A stretch of DNA of 64,000 nucleotides from an uncultured Stenotrophomonas sp. (GCF_913778665.1 NZ_CAJYVQ010000007.1:1-64000); one strand, 5' to 3'; counted from the stretch's first letter, positions 39,624 to 48,824 are shown. The notes: a model not told the origin generated them from the sequence alone. A program made the numbers and translations.

Positions 39624-41633
39624 CTACTTCATCGCCGCGTCATGCTGCTGCATGTCTTCGTGAAGGATCCGCCGCAGCTCGACGATGGCCGGCGTGGCTT
39701 CCTGCACGCTGTGGCCGGACACGATCACCTTCTCCGAATCGGCATGCGGCAGGTGCGAACTCCAGTACGGCACCAGCCCGTCATCGGTCCTGTCCAGCGG
39801 GCCATCGGCCTTGGCGCGGGCAATGATCGAGTGGTAATGCACCTTCGGCGACATCGGCAGGTTGGCCACCGCGCGGACGAAGGGATCATCCTTGTCCAGG
39901 TTCTGGATGCTGTTCATCGGGTAGCCGTGCTTGCCATCGCTGCGATCGATCTGGCCATCATTGGCCAGCGTGGTCACGTCCTCCAGTACGGTCAGCGGCA
40001 GCCGTACCAGGCGCCCGATCCAGCGCCCGAGCCGGGTGCCGGCCACCTCGGTGCCGCGGTGCGGCGTGGCGATGAACACCACCCGCGTCACTTCCGGTTC
40101 GGGCAGGAAGGTCAGCACCGGTGCGCCCTTGGTGCGCAGCAGTTCGCGCTGTGCCAGCGTCATCTGCGCGGTCGCCAGCAGGGTATCGACCAGGTGGTCG
40201 CCGGAAGACGATACCATCAACCGCGCGATCACTCCGCCCATGCTGTGCCCGACCAGCACCATGTCATGCGACGCCTGTGACTTGCCGCTGGGGTCGAAGT
40301 GCTTGAGCACCTCGGCCAGCGTGCGGCGCATCGCATCGTGGCTCATCGCGATGGGCATGTTGGTCGGGTAGTAGAACTGCCAGATCTGGAAATGTTCGCG
40401 GATCTCGTCGTCGCGCATCAGTTCGTTGGCGACGTTGACCCAGGCTTCCGGGCTGCTGGCCAGTCCATGGATCATCAGCAGCACGCGTCGGTTCGGGTCG
40501 TAGGGCTGCATCATGTACAGATGCGGCGTGTCGATGCCGCCCTTGCCGCCGAACAGCGAACGCAGCGACTGGTGGCTGAAGTTGGAACGGGCCAGCCACA
40601 GCGCATAGCCGGCGGTGAAGTTGGCCGCCAGCGGCACCTGCTGGCCGTGCAGGGTGACTTCGGTGACCTGGTAGGGATCGTGGATCTCCAGTTCGGGCTC
40701 GTCGTCGTGCAGCACTTCCCACAGGTTCTTGCCCGAGAAGCGCAGCAGCACCGTCATCGACGGCGAGGGCATCTCGCTCCAGCTCTGCGTAGTTGCAACG
40801 GGGGTGTCCGAGGCGGGCGTGGCTGCCGCTGTCGTGGCGGCCGGGTCGTTCATCACCGCGACCAGCTCGGCACCGAAACCGTCGCGGCGATGCACGCTGC
40901 GCAGCGTGCCGGTGAACGACAGCGAGGCCGCCGGCACCAGCTCGCTGGGGGTGCGCGTATCCAGTTGCGAGTCTTCACCGGACGGTGCCAGCACGAAGGT
41001 CCAGCGGCCCAGCTGGAAGCGGTTGGCCTGGCTTTGCACGCGGCCGGTGGCGTAGGCGTTGTACAGCTGCACCGAGGCTTCCTGCACGGCCAGGTTGTAG
41101 TAGTCGCGCACCTGCGTCTGTCGGTCTTCGAAGCCGCGCTGGTTGGCGGTGCGCTCGGTAAAGAACAGATAGGCGTAGGCCTGCCGCGCGACCTGCATCC
41201 ACGCGTCCAGGCGCGGCTGGAAGTCGACATCCAGTTCGGTGATGGCGGTCTTGGCGCGGCCCGAGGTGGAATACTCGCGCTTCGGCGCGGGCAGGGTCAT
41301 CGCGTACTGCAGCCACAGCTCGGCCAGGCTTGAACGCTTGTCCTCTTCGCGCACCACGATGCTGGCTTCCATCGCTTCGATGCAGGGCAGACCGGGCTTG
41401 GCACAGGCCGCCTCATCGAGCCCGGCCACGCGCAGAGTCTCGGTGGTCGCCGCGCTGAGCTTGCCGGAGGTGAGGATATCGCCGCGCTTGAGCGCGATGT
41501 ACTGGCCGGGCGTGACCGAAGCGACCTGCACCGACGGCCCGAACTGGCGCAGCGTCGCGCAGCCGCCCAGGCCGAGCAGCACGATGATGATGAGGGTCGT
41601 GCGGCCGATGAAGCCCAAGCCCGTGGTAGCCAT
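39624..41633 (-). CDS. large lipoprotein with alpha/beta-hydrolase domain
   Basis: This 669-residue lipoprotein (lipobox LGLGGC, lipid Cys at about residue 25) has an N-terminal region of about 350 residues that I do not recognise, then an alpha/beta-hydrolase domain from about 380 with LMIHGLASSPEAW and the nucleophile elbow LVGHSMGGVIARL. A catalytic His is probable in SGHSVQEATPAIVELRR near the C-terminus. It resembles surface lipases/esterases of Xanthomonadaceae. Substrate unknown. Confidence 0.8.
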   Translation of the reverse strand: MATTGLGFIGRTTLIIIVLLGLGGCATLRQFGPSVQVASVTPGQYIALKRGDILTSGKLSAATTETLRVAGLDEAACAKPGLPCIEAMEASIVVREEDKRSSLAELWLQYAMTLPAPKREYSTSGRAKTAITELDVDFQPRLDAWMQVARQAYAYLFFTERTANQRGFEDRQTQVRDYYNLAVQEASVQLYNAYATGRVQSQANRFQLGRWTFVLAPSGEDSQLDTRTPSELVPAASLSFTGTLRSVHRRDGFGAELVAVMNDPAATTAAATPASDTPVATTQSWSEMPSPSMTVLLRFSGKNLWEVLHDDEPELEIHDPYQVTEVTLHGQQVPLAANFTAGYALWLARSNFSHQSLRSLFGGKGGIDTPHLYMMQPYDPNRRVLLMIHGLASSPEAWVNVANELMRDDEIREHFQIWQFYYPTNMPIAMSHDAMRRTLAEVLKHFDPSGKSQASHDMVLVGHSMGGVIARLMVSSSGDHLVDTLLATAQMTLAQRELLRTKGAPVLTFLPEPEVTRVVFIATPHRGTEVAGTRLGRWIGRLVRLPLTVLEDVTTLANDGQIDRSDGKHGYPMNSIQNLDKDDPFVRAVANLPMSPKVHYHSIIARAKADGPLDRTDDGLVPYWSSHLPHADSEKVIVSGHSVQEATPAIVELRRILHEDMQQHDAAMK

Positions 41634-41787
41634 TCGATCCTCCTGCGCGGTGGCGCCACTCTAGCGGTCGGCCTGTCAAATCGGAAGATACCGGGCAGTC
41701 GGTTTGCACGCGGGTCGTGCCGCCTGCCTGGCGATTCAGGCATTTCCGTGTGATTCTGGAGTGAAAAGGTCCGATGCAGGAGCACCG

Positions 41788-42249
41788 ATGGCGTGGCTTG
41801 AAACGCGGATTCCGCCGCCGCTGGTGATGCTGCTGTGTGGGGTAACCGGTTACGCGGGTAGCCGCCTGTTGCCGTGCGCGTTGCTGCCGCTACCGTGCCC
41901 CGTCGTGCTGGCGAGCGCAGTGATGGCGATTGGCGTGGCGTTGAACCTTCTGCCGAAGCTGGCCTTCCAGCGTGCGCGCACCACGGTCAATCCGCTGCGC
42001 CCATCGGCGTCGAGCGCGCTGGTCACCCACGGGGTATACCGCCACACGCGCAACCCGATGTATCTTGGGCAGGCGATTGTTCTGGCGGGCGCCATGTTGT
42101 ACCTGCAGAATCCGGTCGCGCTGCTGGCCGTGCCGATGTTCGTGCTGTACATCACCCGCTGGCAGATCGTGCCGGAAGAACGCGCACTTTTGGCGCGTTT
42201 TCCCGAGGCCTACGTGCTGTTCTGCCAGCGCGTGCGGCGCTGGGTGTAG
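41788..42249 (+). CDS. membrane methyltransferase, isoprenylcysteine-carboxyl/PEMT type
   Basis: This 153-residue integral membrane protein has about four transmembrane helices and the C-terminal SAM-binding pattern GVYRHTRNPMYLGQAIVLAG ... VPEERALLARFPEAYVLFCQRVRRW, typical of ICMT/PEMT-like enzymes (TrNPmYlg, EE..L...F). The methyl acceptor cannot be told from sequence. AGGAGCACC precedes the ATG at 41788. Confidence 0.85.
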   Translation: MAWLETRIPPPLVMLLCGVTGYAGSRLLPCALLPLPCPVVLASAVMAIGVALNLLPKLAFQRARTTVNPLRPSASSALVTHGVYRHTRNPMYLGQAIVLAGAMLYLQNPVALLAVPMFVLYITRWQIVPEERALLARFPEAYVLFCQRVRRWV

Positions 42250-42468
42250 CGTAGGCCAGGCGGTTGCCGCGTGATCTGGCACTTCGCCGCAGCGGAACAA
42301 CATTCGTAATCGTCGCCTGCGATCGCGTGCGGGGTATGGCCCGCAGCACGGTGCGGTGCGGGTAGTCTTCTGATGCGACAGTGCGCGATGATTTTCCGCA
42401 AACGGCAGGTTACCCAGAGGACGGGTGACCGGGCTGACCCGGCCACCGGCCCCACCCGGCGTCAGGTG

Positions 42469-43815
42469 TCAGTCGAACCAGACAAGGGGCATGTCGGCGT
42501 TGAGCGACATGTGGCGGAAATCTCCCAGAACCTGCGCGACCGCTTGTACGGTGTGGCAGCCCGTTGCCAGCGCGGACGATCCCGCACTCAGATAGCTGGC
42601 TGAAATGGTCCGGGTGCTCACGGCGTCCGGCTGCGATCCCAACTGCTGGGTGCCGAGGCTGCCCACCTGCTGGCCATCGATCTTCAGGAACAGGAACACG
42701 CTGCCACCACCGTCGTTCGGGTCACCCTGCACGCGGGACTTCGTCGAGAACAGCACCACCCCGTTGTGCCCCTGCGGGATGCAGACCTGGCCCTCACCAA
42801 TGACCACCTGTGAGCCCACCGGAGGGCAGCCGGGCGCGAATCCATTGGTCCCAACGCAGACATAGGCGAAGCGGCGGTAAGGGCCCGCCGCGGCGTAGTT
42901 GAATCCTGGGTTCAGCCCCTTGCCGACCACGCCAAAGCCGTTGGACAGGGTGACCAGCCGCGAATTTGCACCGAACTTGTACTTCACGTTGTTGGTGTTG
43001 GCGTCCTGCGGCTGGTAGTACGGCGATTCAGAGGCGACGAAGCTGACGCTGCTGTAAGCCGGCGGATTGACGAACAGGCCCTGCGAATAGAAGGGGGCCT
43101 GCGTTTCTGCGCCACTGAAGATGTCATTGATCGACCAGGTCATCGATTCGATGCCCGGCTCCTGCTCGTTCAGGAAAATACCCAGCATGCCGTCGCCGTA
43201 GTTTCCCCAGGCGAACGCGCGGCCCGATGCCATGGCCACGATGGGGCCGCCGGGATTGCCTGCCTGGGCGGTCATCAGCAGCTTGCGGTCCTTGGTCTGC
43301 AGTGCCATCCCTTCCGGGCTGCCTACGGTACTGAAGTCAAGCTGCGCGCTGTCGCCCGGGAGACGGCTGTTGGTAACCGACCCCGCCGAGGTGATGAGTA
43401 CGGAGAGGTTGCTTGCCGAACCGAAGTTGACCGCCGAGCCGATGGCTTGTCCGGCCAGCGTTACCGTATGTCGTCCGGCCGGCAGGTACTTGGCGCCGAT
43501 GGCATTGAACGAGTGCTGCTGGGCGGACGTCGACTGCCGCCAGTCGATATAGCTGTCGTTGGAGACGATTTCGCCGTTGATGGTGATGTAAGCGTTGGCA
43601 GCAGAACTCCCACCCGGGAAATAACGCCCGTCCGACTGTACATACACCCAGCCAGGCGCACTCAATTCGATCTGACTTGAAAGCAGCGTGCTAGTGCCGG
43701 GTTGTACCCGTTGATCAGCGGCAAGCTGCAGATAACGCGAGCCTGGCGTGGCAGCGGAGGCCTGCCCCAATGCCAACGCTGCGGCCAGGCCCACGTACAG
43801 GGTGATGTGCTTCAT
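42469..43815 (-). CDS. secreted protein of unknown function with two similar beta domains
   Basis: This 448-residue protein has a Sec signal (residues 1-22, ending QASAATPGS) and is rich in Ser, Gly, Asn. Two segments look alike: about 45-130 (VYVQSDGRYFPGG ... ITINGEI ... YLPAGRHTVTLAG) and about 350-440 (GVVLFSTKS ... FLFLKIDGQQVG ... YLSAGSSALATGCHTVQAV). Both read as beta-sandwich modules ending in a xYLxAG(x)HTV strand pair. I do not recognise a family. It lies just downstream of ssrA, a frequent site of insertions, but no integrase or att repeat is seen. Confidence 0.65.
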   Translation of the reverse strand: MKHITLYVGLAAALALGQASAATPGSRYLQLAADQRVQPGTSTLLSSQIELSAPGWVYVQSDGRYFPGGSSAANAYITINGEIVSNDSYIDWRQSTSAQQHSFNAIGAKYLPAGRHTVTLAGQAIGSAVNFGSASNLSVLITSAGSVTNSRLPGDSAQLDFSTVGSPEGMALQTKDRKLLMTAQAGNPGGPIVAMASGRAFAWGNYGDGMLGIFLNEQEPGIESMTWSINDIFSGAETQAPFYSQGLFVNPPAYSSVSFVASESPYYQPQDANTNNVKYKFGANSRLVTLSNGFGVVGKGLNPGFNYAAAGPYRRFAYVCVGTNGFAPGCPPVGSQVVIGEGQVCIPQGHNGVVLFSTKSRVQGDPNDGGGSVFLFLKIDGQQVGSLGTQQLGSQPDAVSTRTISASYLSAGSSALATGCHTVQAVAQVLGDFRHMSLNADMPLVWFD

Positions 43816-43960
43816 CTGATGTCCTTTCAGGTGTTGGGTCACGTCGTGTGACGGAAGGACTCTATTGGATATGGGTCTCAGAATCTGTGACTGCCTGCCA
43901 TGCACATGGCATTGGCAGGGACATCGGGACAAGGCAGGTGAGGGCATCGTCGCAAAACAA

Positions 43961-43997
43961 AAAAGCCGGACCCCAATCGACGGGCTGTCCGGCTTTT
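43961..43997 (-). terminator. terminator of ssrA
   Basis: On the minus strand AAAAGCCGGAC...GTCCGGCTTTT is followed by TTGTTTTG, 24 nt after the tmRNA 3' end. Confidence 0.85.
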
Positions 43998-44021
43998 CGT
44001 GGCCCCGAGAGGCCATACAGA

Positions 44022-44414
44022 TGGTGGAGGTGGGCGGAATTGAACCGCCGTCCGAAGGCACTCCATCCCCAGCACTACATGCTTAGCTCACCGTTGGATC
44101 TCGTCCCCGAACAGCACGGTGCGCAAAGCGCATCCGGGAACCAGCCTGTTGTGTTCTAGTGCCGGACTGACAGGCAGCCGCCCAGCGCGATTCCATGATA
44201 GTGACTCTACGCTGCGAGCATGGACACAAGCAGTTTCGAGGCTCCGCCTAAGTCGGCAGAAGGTCACGCACCGCAGTTTTTAGGCTGCGAGAGCGACCGG
44301 AGCGTAGTTGTCGTCGTTGGCAACTAGAGTTTTGCAGCTGGATTTACGAGGAAAGCTACCCCCTCGGCATGCGCCAGGCGACTTCACAACCCCCGTCGAA
44401 ACCAATGCACCCCC
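44022..44414 (-). ncRNA. ssrA: transfer-messenger RNA
   Basis: The 5' end GGGGGUG (44414 down) pairs with CACCUCC, followed by A and an encoded CCA at 44022-44024, forming the tRNA-like acceptor. The T-arm GGUUCAAUUCCGCC is near the 3' end. The resume codon region encodes the tag ANDDNYAPVALAA on the complement of 44283-44321, followed by TAA, ending in the protease-recognised Ala-Ala. With smpB (45326) it rescues stalled ribosomes. About 393 nt, slightly longer than the E. coli RNA. Confidence 0.93.
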
Positions 44415-44633
44415 GGTTTCTACAGTGCTGCAAGGTACAGGGCCGATTCCGTGTCGCCACGGGCAGGGCCTGCCCAACGCTGGCAATGCTACGGCAAAAC
44501 AGCTGAACAGTCACCTTGGCAATCGTCAGCAAGATGTAGTGCCACCGGCATAGCGGATTGGTAACTTCATTGGCACGAATTTGCGACACACTGGCGGCGA
44601 CCATCCGGGCCAGGACAGATACGGAGTTTGTAG

Positions 44634-45206
44634 GTGACCGATGCAAGCCAACAACGCAGCCTGCGGCAGCTGATCGGTCCGGTCGGCGCCGACTACCAGC
44701 GCCGTGCGTTGCCGCCGGGCTGGGTCTGGGCGGTGCTGGCGGTGCTGCTCGCGGCCACCTGGCTCACCGAGCTGCCGGCCACCGCCGCCGCGGCGCTGGT
44801 GGCCAGTGCGGTGGTGGTCCACTGGCCGCAGCGTGGGCGTATCCACTGGCTGGGCTGGCGACTGCCGGCCCTGGGGGTAGTGGCGGCCCTGCTGTGGGGG
44901 CCGGAGGTGTTGTCGCAGTGGTTCGAGCACGGCCTGGCCGTGGTCCTGATGTCGCTGGCCAGCCTCAGCATCGGTGTGCATGTCTGGCAGTCACGGCAGA
45001 TGGCCCGCCAGCTGCAGGGCGCGGCCGATGCGCTGGACGATACCCAGCTGCTGGCGCTGCTGCCGGACGACGCCGCCGAGCTGGCCCGGCGATGGCGGGC
45101 GGGGGATGACCGCTGCGCGCGCGAACTGGCTGTGGTCATGCACCTGGCGGTGATGCATGCAGCGCTGGCGCCGCGGATGCGCAAGCTGGGTGTGCTGGCC
45201 GGCTGA
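44634..45206 (+). CDS. membrane protein of unknown function
   Basis: This 190-residue protein has three hydrophobic segments between about residues 30 and 115, then a charged, Ala/Leu/Arg-rich cytosolic tail (residues 120-190). I do not recognise a family. It lies between ssrA and smpB and is convergent with smpB. Its ATG at 44634 was chosen as the first in frame, with GTAGGTGACC upstream; the ribosome binding site is weak. Confidence 0.55.
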   Translation: MTDASQQRSLRQLIGPVGADYQRRALPPGWVWAVLAVLLAATWLTELPATAAAALVASAVVVHWPQRGRIHWLGWRLPALGVVAALLWGPEVLSQWFEHGLAVVLMSLASLSIGVHVWQSRQMARQLQGAADALDDTQLLALLPDDAAELARRWRAGDDRCARELAVVMHLAVMHAALAPRMRKLGVLAG

Positions 45207-45212
45207 CCCAGC

Positions 45213-45310
45213 TTGTAGAGCCGTGCCTGCGCTCGGCGGCGTTCCTGCCGAAGCCGAGCATGGCTCGGCCCTTCAGAAGCCCAGGATGGTCGAGCATGGC
45301 TCGACGCTAC
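45213..45310. repeat. cluster of SMAG-type palindromes
   Basis: GTAGAGCCG at 45216, AGCCGAGCATGGCTCGGCCCT near 45253, and GTCGAGCATGGCTCGACGCTAC at 45289-45310, between convergent genes. Confidence 0.65.
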
Positions 45311-45325
45311 AGATACGCGGTTGGC

Positions 45326-45829
45326 TTACGCGTCGCGGTTGCCGCGACGCATCACGCGCTGCTTCTCGATTGCCCAGTCGCGGTCCTTGGCGGCATCGCG
45401 CTTGTCGTGGGTCTGCTTGCCCTTGGCCAGCGCGACTTCGAGCTTGATCTTGTTCTTGCTCCAGTACATCGCGGTGGGCACGATCGTGTAGCCATCGCGC
45501 TCGACCTTGCCGACCAGCTTGTCGATCTCGCTCCGGTGCAGCAGCAGCTTGCGCTCGCGCCGGTCGTTGGCCACCACATGGGTCGACGCCTGGATCAACG
45601 GCGTGATCTGCGCGCCGATCAGGAAGATCTCGCCATCCTTCACATAGGCGTAGGCGTCAACGATGTTGCCGCGGCCGGCGCGGATCGACTTGACCTCCCA
45701 GCCCTGCAACGCCAGGCCAGCCTCGAAGCGATCTTCGATGTGGTACTCGTGGCGGGCACGCTTGTTCAACGCGATGGTTTTGTTGGCCGTCGCGCTCTTT
45801 GCTTTATCCTTGCCGCTGTTCTTGCTCAT
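45326..45829 (-). CDS. smpB: SsrA-binding protein SmpB
   Basis: This 167-residue tmRNA partner places tmRNA in stalled ribosomes. [28 protein letters not shown] (residues 23-50) and [25 protein letters not shown] are conserved SmpB blocks, and the basic C-terminal tail is present. The gene is 0.9 kb from ssrA on the same strand, with a membrane-protein gene between them on the other strand. Divergent from ratA. Confidence 0.97.
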   Translation of the reverse strand: MSKNSGKDKAKSATANKTIALNKRARHEYHIEDRFEAGLALQGWEVKSIRAGRGNIVDAYAYVKDGEIFLIGAQITPLIQASTHVVANDRRERKLLLHRSEIDKLVGKVERDGYTIVPTAMYWSKNKIKLEVALAKGKQTHDKRDAAKDRDWAIEKQRVMRRGNRDA

Positions 45830-45886
45830 TTCCGTATTGTCTCCGATTCGGGCCCGCCCGGTCGATTGCCGAAACGTCCTGTATTC

Positions 45887-46312
45887 ATGCCTACTATCCG
45901 CCGCAGCGCCCTGGTCGAACATTCGGCCGCGCGCATGTTCGACCTGGTCAACGATGTCCAGGCCTATCCGCAGCGCTTCCGCTGGTGCTCGGCTGCCCAG
46001 ATCCTGGAGCAGGGCGAGGACCGCCTGGTGGCGCGCCTGGATCTGGGCCTGGGTTCGTTCAGCACCTGGTTCCAGACCGAGAACACCCTGCAGCGGCCAC
46101 ACAGCATCGACATGCAGCTGCGTGATGGCCCCTTCAAGCAGCTGCACGGCCGCTGGGAATTCCATGCGCTGGCCGAAGATGCCTGCAAGGTCACGCTGAC
46201 CCTGGAATTTGAACCCAGCTCGCGCCTGCTGGGCCCGGCCCTGGCGATCGGCTTCCAGGGGCTGGCCGATCGGATGGTCAATGATTTCGTTCGCGTCGCC
46301 GACGAGGCCTGA
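45887..46312 (+). CDS. ratA: RatA/CoQ10-type START-domain protein
   Basis: This 141-residue polyketide-cyclase/START-like protein of the RatA/YfjG family has [34 protein letters not shown] at the N-terminus and [21 protein letters not shown] at the C-terminus. The E. coli homologue has been described as inhibiting 70S assembly and relates to coenzyme Q-binding COQ10; the role here is uncertain. smpB and rnfH neighbours match the usual order. Confidence 0.9.
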   Translation: MPTIRRSALVEHSAARMFDLVNDVQAYPQRFRWCSAAQILEQGEDRLVARLDLGLGSFSTWFQTENTLQRPHSIDMQLRDGPFKQLHGRWEFHALAEDACKVTLTLEFEPSSRLLGPALAIGFQGLADRMVNDFVRVADEA

Positions 46313-46315
46313 GCG

Positions 46316-46573
46316 ATGATCGAGGTAGAGGTAGTGCTGGCCTGGCCGCAACGTGTGCTGTCACGCCGGCTGCGGCTGGAAGACGGCGCGACCGTGGCCG
46401 ATGCCATTGCCGCCGCCGCGCTGGAGGGCAGTGACGGCTGTCCGGCCGTGGCCGTGCATGGCGTGCTGGCGCGCCCGCAGCAGGCCCTGCTGGAGGGCGA
46501 CCGCATCGAGCTGCTGCGCCCGCTGCTGGCTGACCCCAAGGACAACCGCCGGCGACGCGCGCTCGGCGGTTGA
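46316..46573 (+). CDS. rnfH: RnfH/RatB-family protein
   Basis: This 85-residue ubiquitin-like beta-grasp protein of the RnfH family has [45 protein letters not shown] and [25 protein letters not shown]. It follows ratA by 3 nt, the usual ratAB arrangement. Function not established. Confidence 0.92.
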   Translation: MIEVEVVLAWPQRVLSRRLRLEDGATVADAIAAAALEGSDGCPAVAVHGVLARPQQALLEGDRIELLRPLLADPKDNRRRRALGG

Positions 46574-46609
46574 CACCCGCGACCCGTCCGTCGGGATGGG
46601 CAGGGGGGC

Positions 46610-47002
46610 TCAGCGGCCCTTCTTCTTCTTGTCCTTCGGCAGATTGCGGCCGAACTGGCGCACGGTCTGCTGGGCCAGGGCCTTGTCATTGCCCGGGAAG
46701 TAGTCGCCTTCCCAGCGGGTCACGTTGTCGTTCTCGAAGAACACGACGAAGTTCTTCACTTCGGTACGGCCCAGGCGGTTCACGCGCTGGCTGGAGGTGT
46801 AATCCCAGCGCTGGGCGTGGAACGGGTCGGGAATGGACGGGGTGCCCAGCAGCGCGGTGACCTGCTGCTTGCTCTGCCCGACCTGCAGCTTGGCCACGGC
46901 ATCTTCCCGGATCAGGTTGCCCTGATAGATGGGTTGCTTGTAGATGATGCCGCACCCGGTGGTGGACAGGGCGACGGCGGCGACCAACAGGAGATTGCGC
47001 AT
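46610..47002 (-). CDS. bamE: outer-membrane assembly lipoprotein BamE
   Basis: This 130-residue lipoprotein (lipobox LSTTGC, lipid Cys17) of the BamE/SmpA family belongs to the BAM complex that inserts outer-membrane proteins. YKQPIYQGNLIREDAVAKLQVGQSKQQVTALLGTP is diagnostic, and the C-terminus is a Lys-rich tail (PKDKKKKGR). Divergent from fur, as in related genera. Confidence 0.95.
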   Translation of the reverse strand: MRNLLLVAAVALSTTGCGIIYKQPIYQGNLIREDAVAKLQVGQSKQQVTALLGTPSIPDPFHAQRWDYTSSQRVNRLGRTEVKNFVVFFENDNVTRWEGDYFPGNDKALAQQTVRQFGRNLPKDKKKKGR

Positions 47003-47031
47003 CGGGACTGGCGGTTGGGGAAATCAAACCG

Positions 47032-47040
47032 ATGATACAC
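47032..47040 (+). promoter_or_regulatory. candidate extended -10 for fur
   Basis: TGATACACT fits TGN followed by a TATAAT-like hexamer, 65 nt before the fur ATG. A -35 (TTGGGG, 15 nt spacing) is poor, which an extended -10 can offset. Confidence 0.4.
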
Positions 47041-47105
47041 TCCCGGCGTGCCACCGCGACCCAATCCGAGGCAGCTGGCGCTAAATCGCCAATGAACGGA
47101 GACCT

Positions 47106-47513
47106 ATGGAAACCCACGACCTGCGTAAAGTCGGCCTGAAGGTGACCCATCCGCGGATGCGGATCCTGGCGCTGCTCGAGCAGCGCAATGCCCAGCACCA
47201 CATGACCGCCGAAGACATCTACCGCCAGCTGCTGGAGCACGGCGACGAGATCGGCCTGGCGACGGTGTACCGGGTGCTGACCCAGTTCGAGGCCGCCGGC
47301 CTCGTGCTCAAGCACAATTTCGAAGGCGGCCAGGCCGTCTACGAGCTGGACCGCGGCGGCCACCACGACCACATGGTCGATGTCGACAGCGGCAAGATCA
47401 TCGAGTTCGAAAGCCACGAGATCGAGGAGCTGCAGCGCAAGATCGCGGCAGATCACGGCTACGAGCTGGAAGAACACTCGCTGGTGCTGTACGTGCGCAA
47501 GAAGCGCAAGTAA
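47106..47513 (+). CDS. fur: ferric uptake regulator Fur
   Basis: This 135-residue repressor represses iron-uptake genes when bound to Fe(II). The DNA-binding half (residues 1-82, LRKVGLKVTHPRMRILALLEQ ... TVYRVLTQFEAAGLV) precedes the metal-binding dimerisation half, with GGHHDHMVDVDSGKIIEF. The CxxC motifs of some Fur proteins are absent, as in other Xanthomonadaceae Fur. Followed by a terminator. Confidence 0.97.
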   Translation: METHDLRKVGLKVTHPRMRILALLEQRNAQHHMTAEDIYRQLLEHGDEIGLATVYRVLTQFEAAGLVLKHNFEGGQAVYELDRGGHHDHMVDVDSGKIIEFESHEIEELQRKIAADHGYELEEHSLVLYVRKKRK

Positions 47514-47542
47514 GCCGTTCCGGGCAGCCGGACGCGACAGAT

Positions 47543-47565
47543 CCCCGGGCTTGCCCGGGGTTTTT
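47543..47565 (+). terminator. terminator of fur
   Basis: CCCCGGGC-tt-GCCCGGGG followed by TTTTT (47561-47565). Confidence 0.9.
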
Positions 47566-47576
47566 CGTTGATGGGG

Positions 47577-48824
47577 TCAGAGCCCTTTCCCTTCAGAAGA
47601 GGGCTTGCTACCCAGCAGGATCTCCAGATCCACCGCCTCGGCCATCGCGCGGTTGCCCGCATCGCCCGGGTGCAGGTGGTCGCCGGAGTCATAAGGGACG
47701 GCCATCCGTGACGGATCGGCGGGGTCCCGCAGGGCCGCGTCCAGGTCGATCACCGCATCGAACGGTCCGTCGGTGCGCAGCCAGGCATTGAGCCGCTGGC
47801 GCAGCGCGTCCTTGTCGGGCTGGTAATAGTCGTCCAGCGGCGTGCCGGGCAGGGCGCCGGCAAACGGTGTCAGCGTGGCCCCCAGGATGCGCACGCCCCG
47901 GCGGTGGGCCTCTCCGGCCAGCGCACGGTAGCCCGCCTGCAGTTCTGCGAGCGAGGGACGGCGCTGGTCACGGGCGAAGGCGGTGCCGGGCCAGCTGATG
48001 TCGTTGATGCCGATCAGCACGATCACGCTGGCCAGGCCAGGCTGATCCAGCACATCGCGCTGGAAGCGGGCCAGCGCGGCTTCGCCCATGCCGTCGTGCA
48101 GCAGCCGGCCGCCGGAGATGCCGGCGTTGACCACGGCCACCCCCTGTGGGGCCAGGCGTGCGGCCAGAAGATCGGTCCAGCGCTGGTCACCATCGAGGCT
48201 GGCGGTCGCGCCGTCGGTGATCGAATCGCCGATCACCACGACGCTGCGAGCACTGGGGGCGGCCTCGACCTCAATGCCGGCCAGGAACAGGCGGGCAGTG
48301 GTGCTGCTGGCGCCGCTCAGTGCCTGGGCTTGGCTCTGGTCGCCGGGCGCAATCCAACTGGTCTGCCGACCCTCCCAATGGAACGTCTGCACCGGCGCCG
48401 GCCCGGGCACGAAGACACTGATCTGCAGCGCCTGCCGGTCATCCGTGGCCAGTGGCAGCGGATCGCTCAGCCGTTCCTGTCCGGGGCCGATCAGCACGCC
48501 GGGCTGGTCGTCAAAACGGAGCGCCTGCGGCGTTGCGCCGGCGTGCGCGGCCACGCTGGCAGCGCCGATCCGCAGCGGCTGCGTGCCATACGCATTGCTC
48601 AGCCGGATGCGCAGGCGCGGGCCGCCCAGGCTGATGCGCGCGGTCTGGCGGAAGGTCTGGCCGTGCAGTGAGGCCGGGACCAGGGTCGGAAACAGGAAAT
48701 CCGTGCCCCAGACGGGTTGCGGACTGGCCTGCCAACTGGCCACCCAGTGTGGTGGAGGGGCGGCGCTGGCGACGCCGGACAGGGTGATCAGTGCGGTGGC
48801 TGCGAGCTGGAGGAGGCGGTCCAT
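47577..48824 (-). CDS. exported SGNH/GDSL hydrolase
   Basis: This 415-residue protein has a signal peptide (residues 1-22), an N-terminal beta-sandwich (HWVASWQASPQPVWG ... LRIRLSNAYGTQPLRIG) and a C-terminal SGNH esterase. The catalytic Ser block is VVVIGDSITDGA, with GISGGRLL, LIGINDIS and the Ser-His pair DGDHLHPGDAGN-like motif SGDHLHPGDAGN near the end. The last residues (SKPSSEGKGL) and the stop lie in a GGGGTCAGAGCCC repeat, so the native C-terminus may have been altered. Divergent from a LysR gene. Confidence 0.88.
   Translation of the reverse strand: MDRLLQLAATALITLSGVASAAPPPHWVASWQASPQPVWGTDFLFPTLVPASLHGQTFRQTARISLGGPRLRIRLSNAYGTQPLRIGAASVAAHAGATPQALRFDDQPGVLIGPGQERLSDPLPLATDDRQALQISVFVPGPAPVQTFHWEGRQTSWIAPGDQSQAQALSGASSTTARLFLAGIEVEAAPSARSVVVIGDSITDGATASLDGDQRWTDLLAARLAPQGVAVVNAGISGGRLLHDGMGEAALARFQRDVLDQPGLASVIVLIGINDISWPGTAFARDQRRPSLAELQAGYRALAGEAHRRGVRILGATLTPFAGALPGTPLDDYYQPDKDALRQRLNAWLRTDGPFDAVIDLDAALRDPADPSRMAVPYDSGDHLHPGDAGNRAMAEAVDLEILLGSKPSSEGKGL

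Noticed and set aside
43961..44414. A genomic island attached at ssrA
   Set aside because: No integrase gene and no second copy of the tmRNA 3' end are seen in the window; the single unknown gene beside it is not enough evidence.
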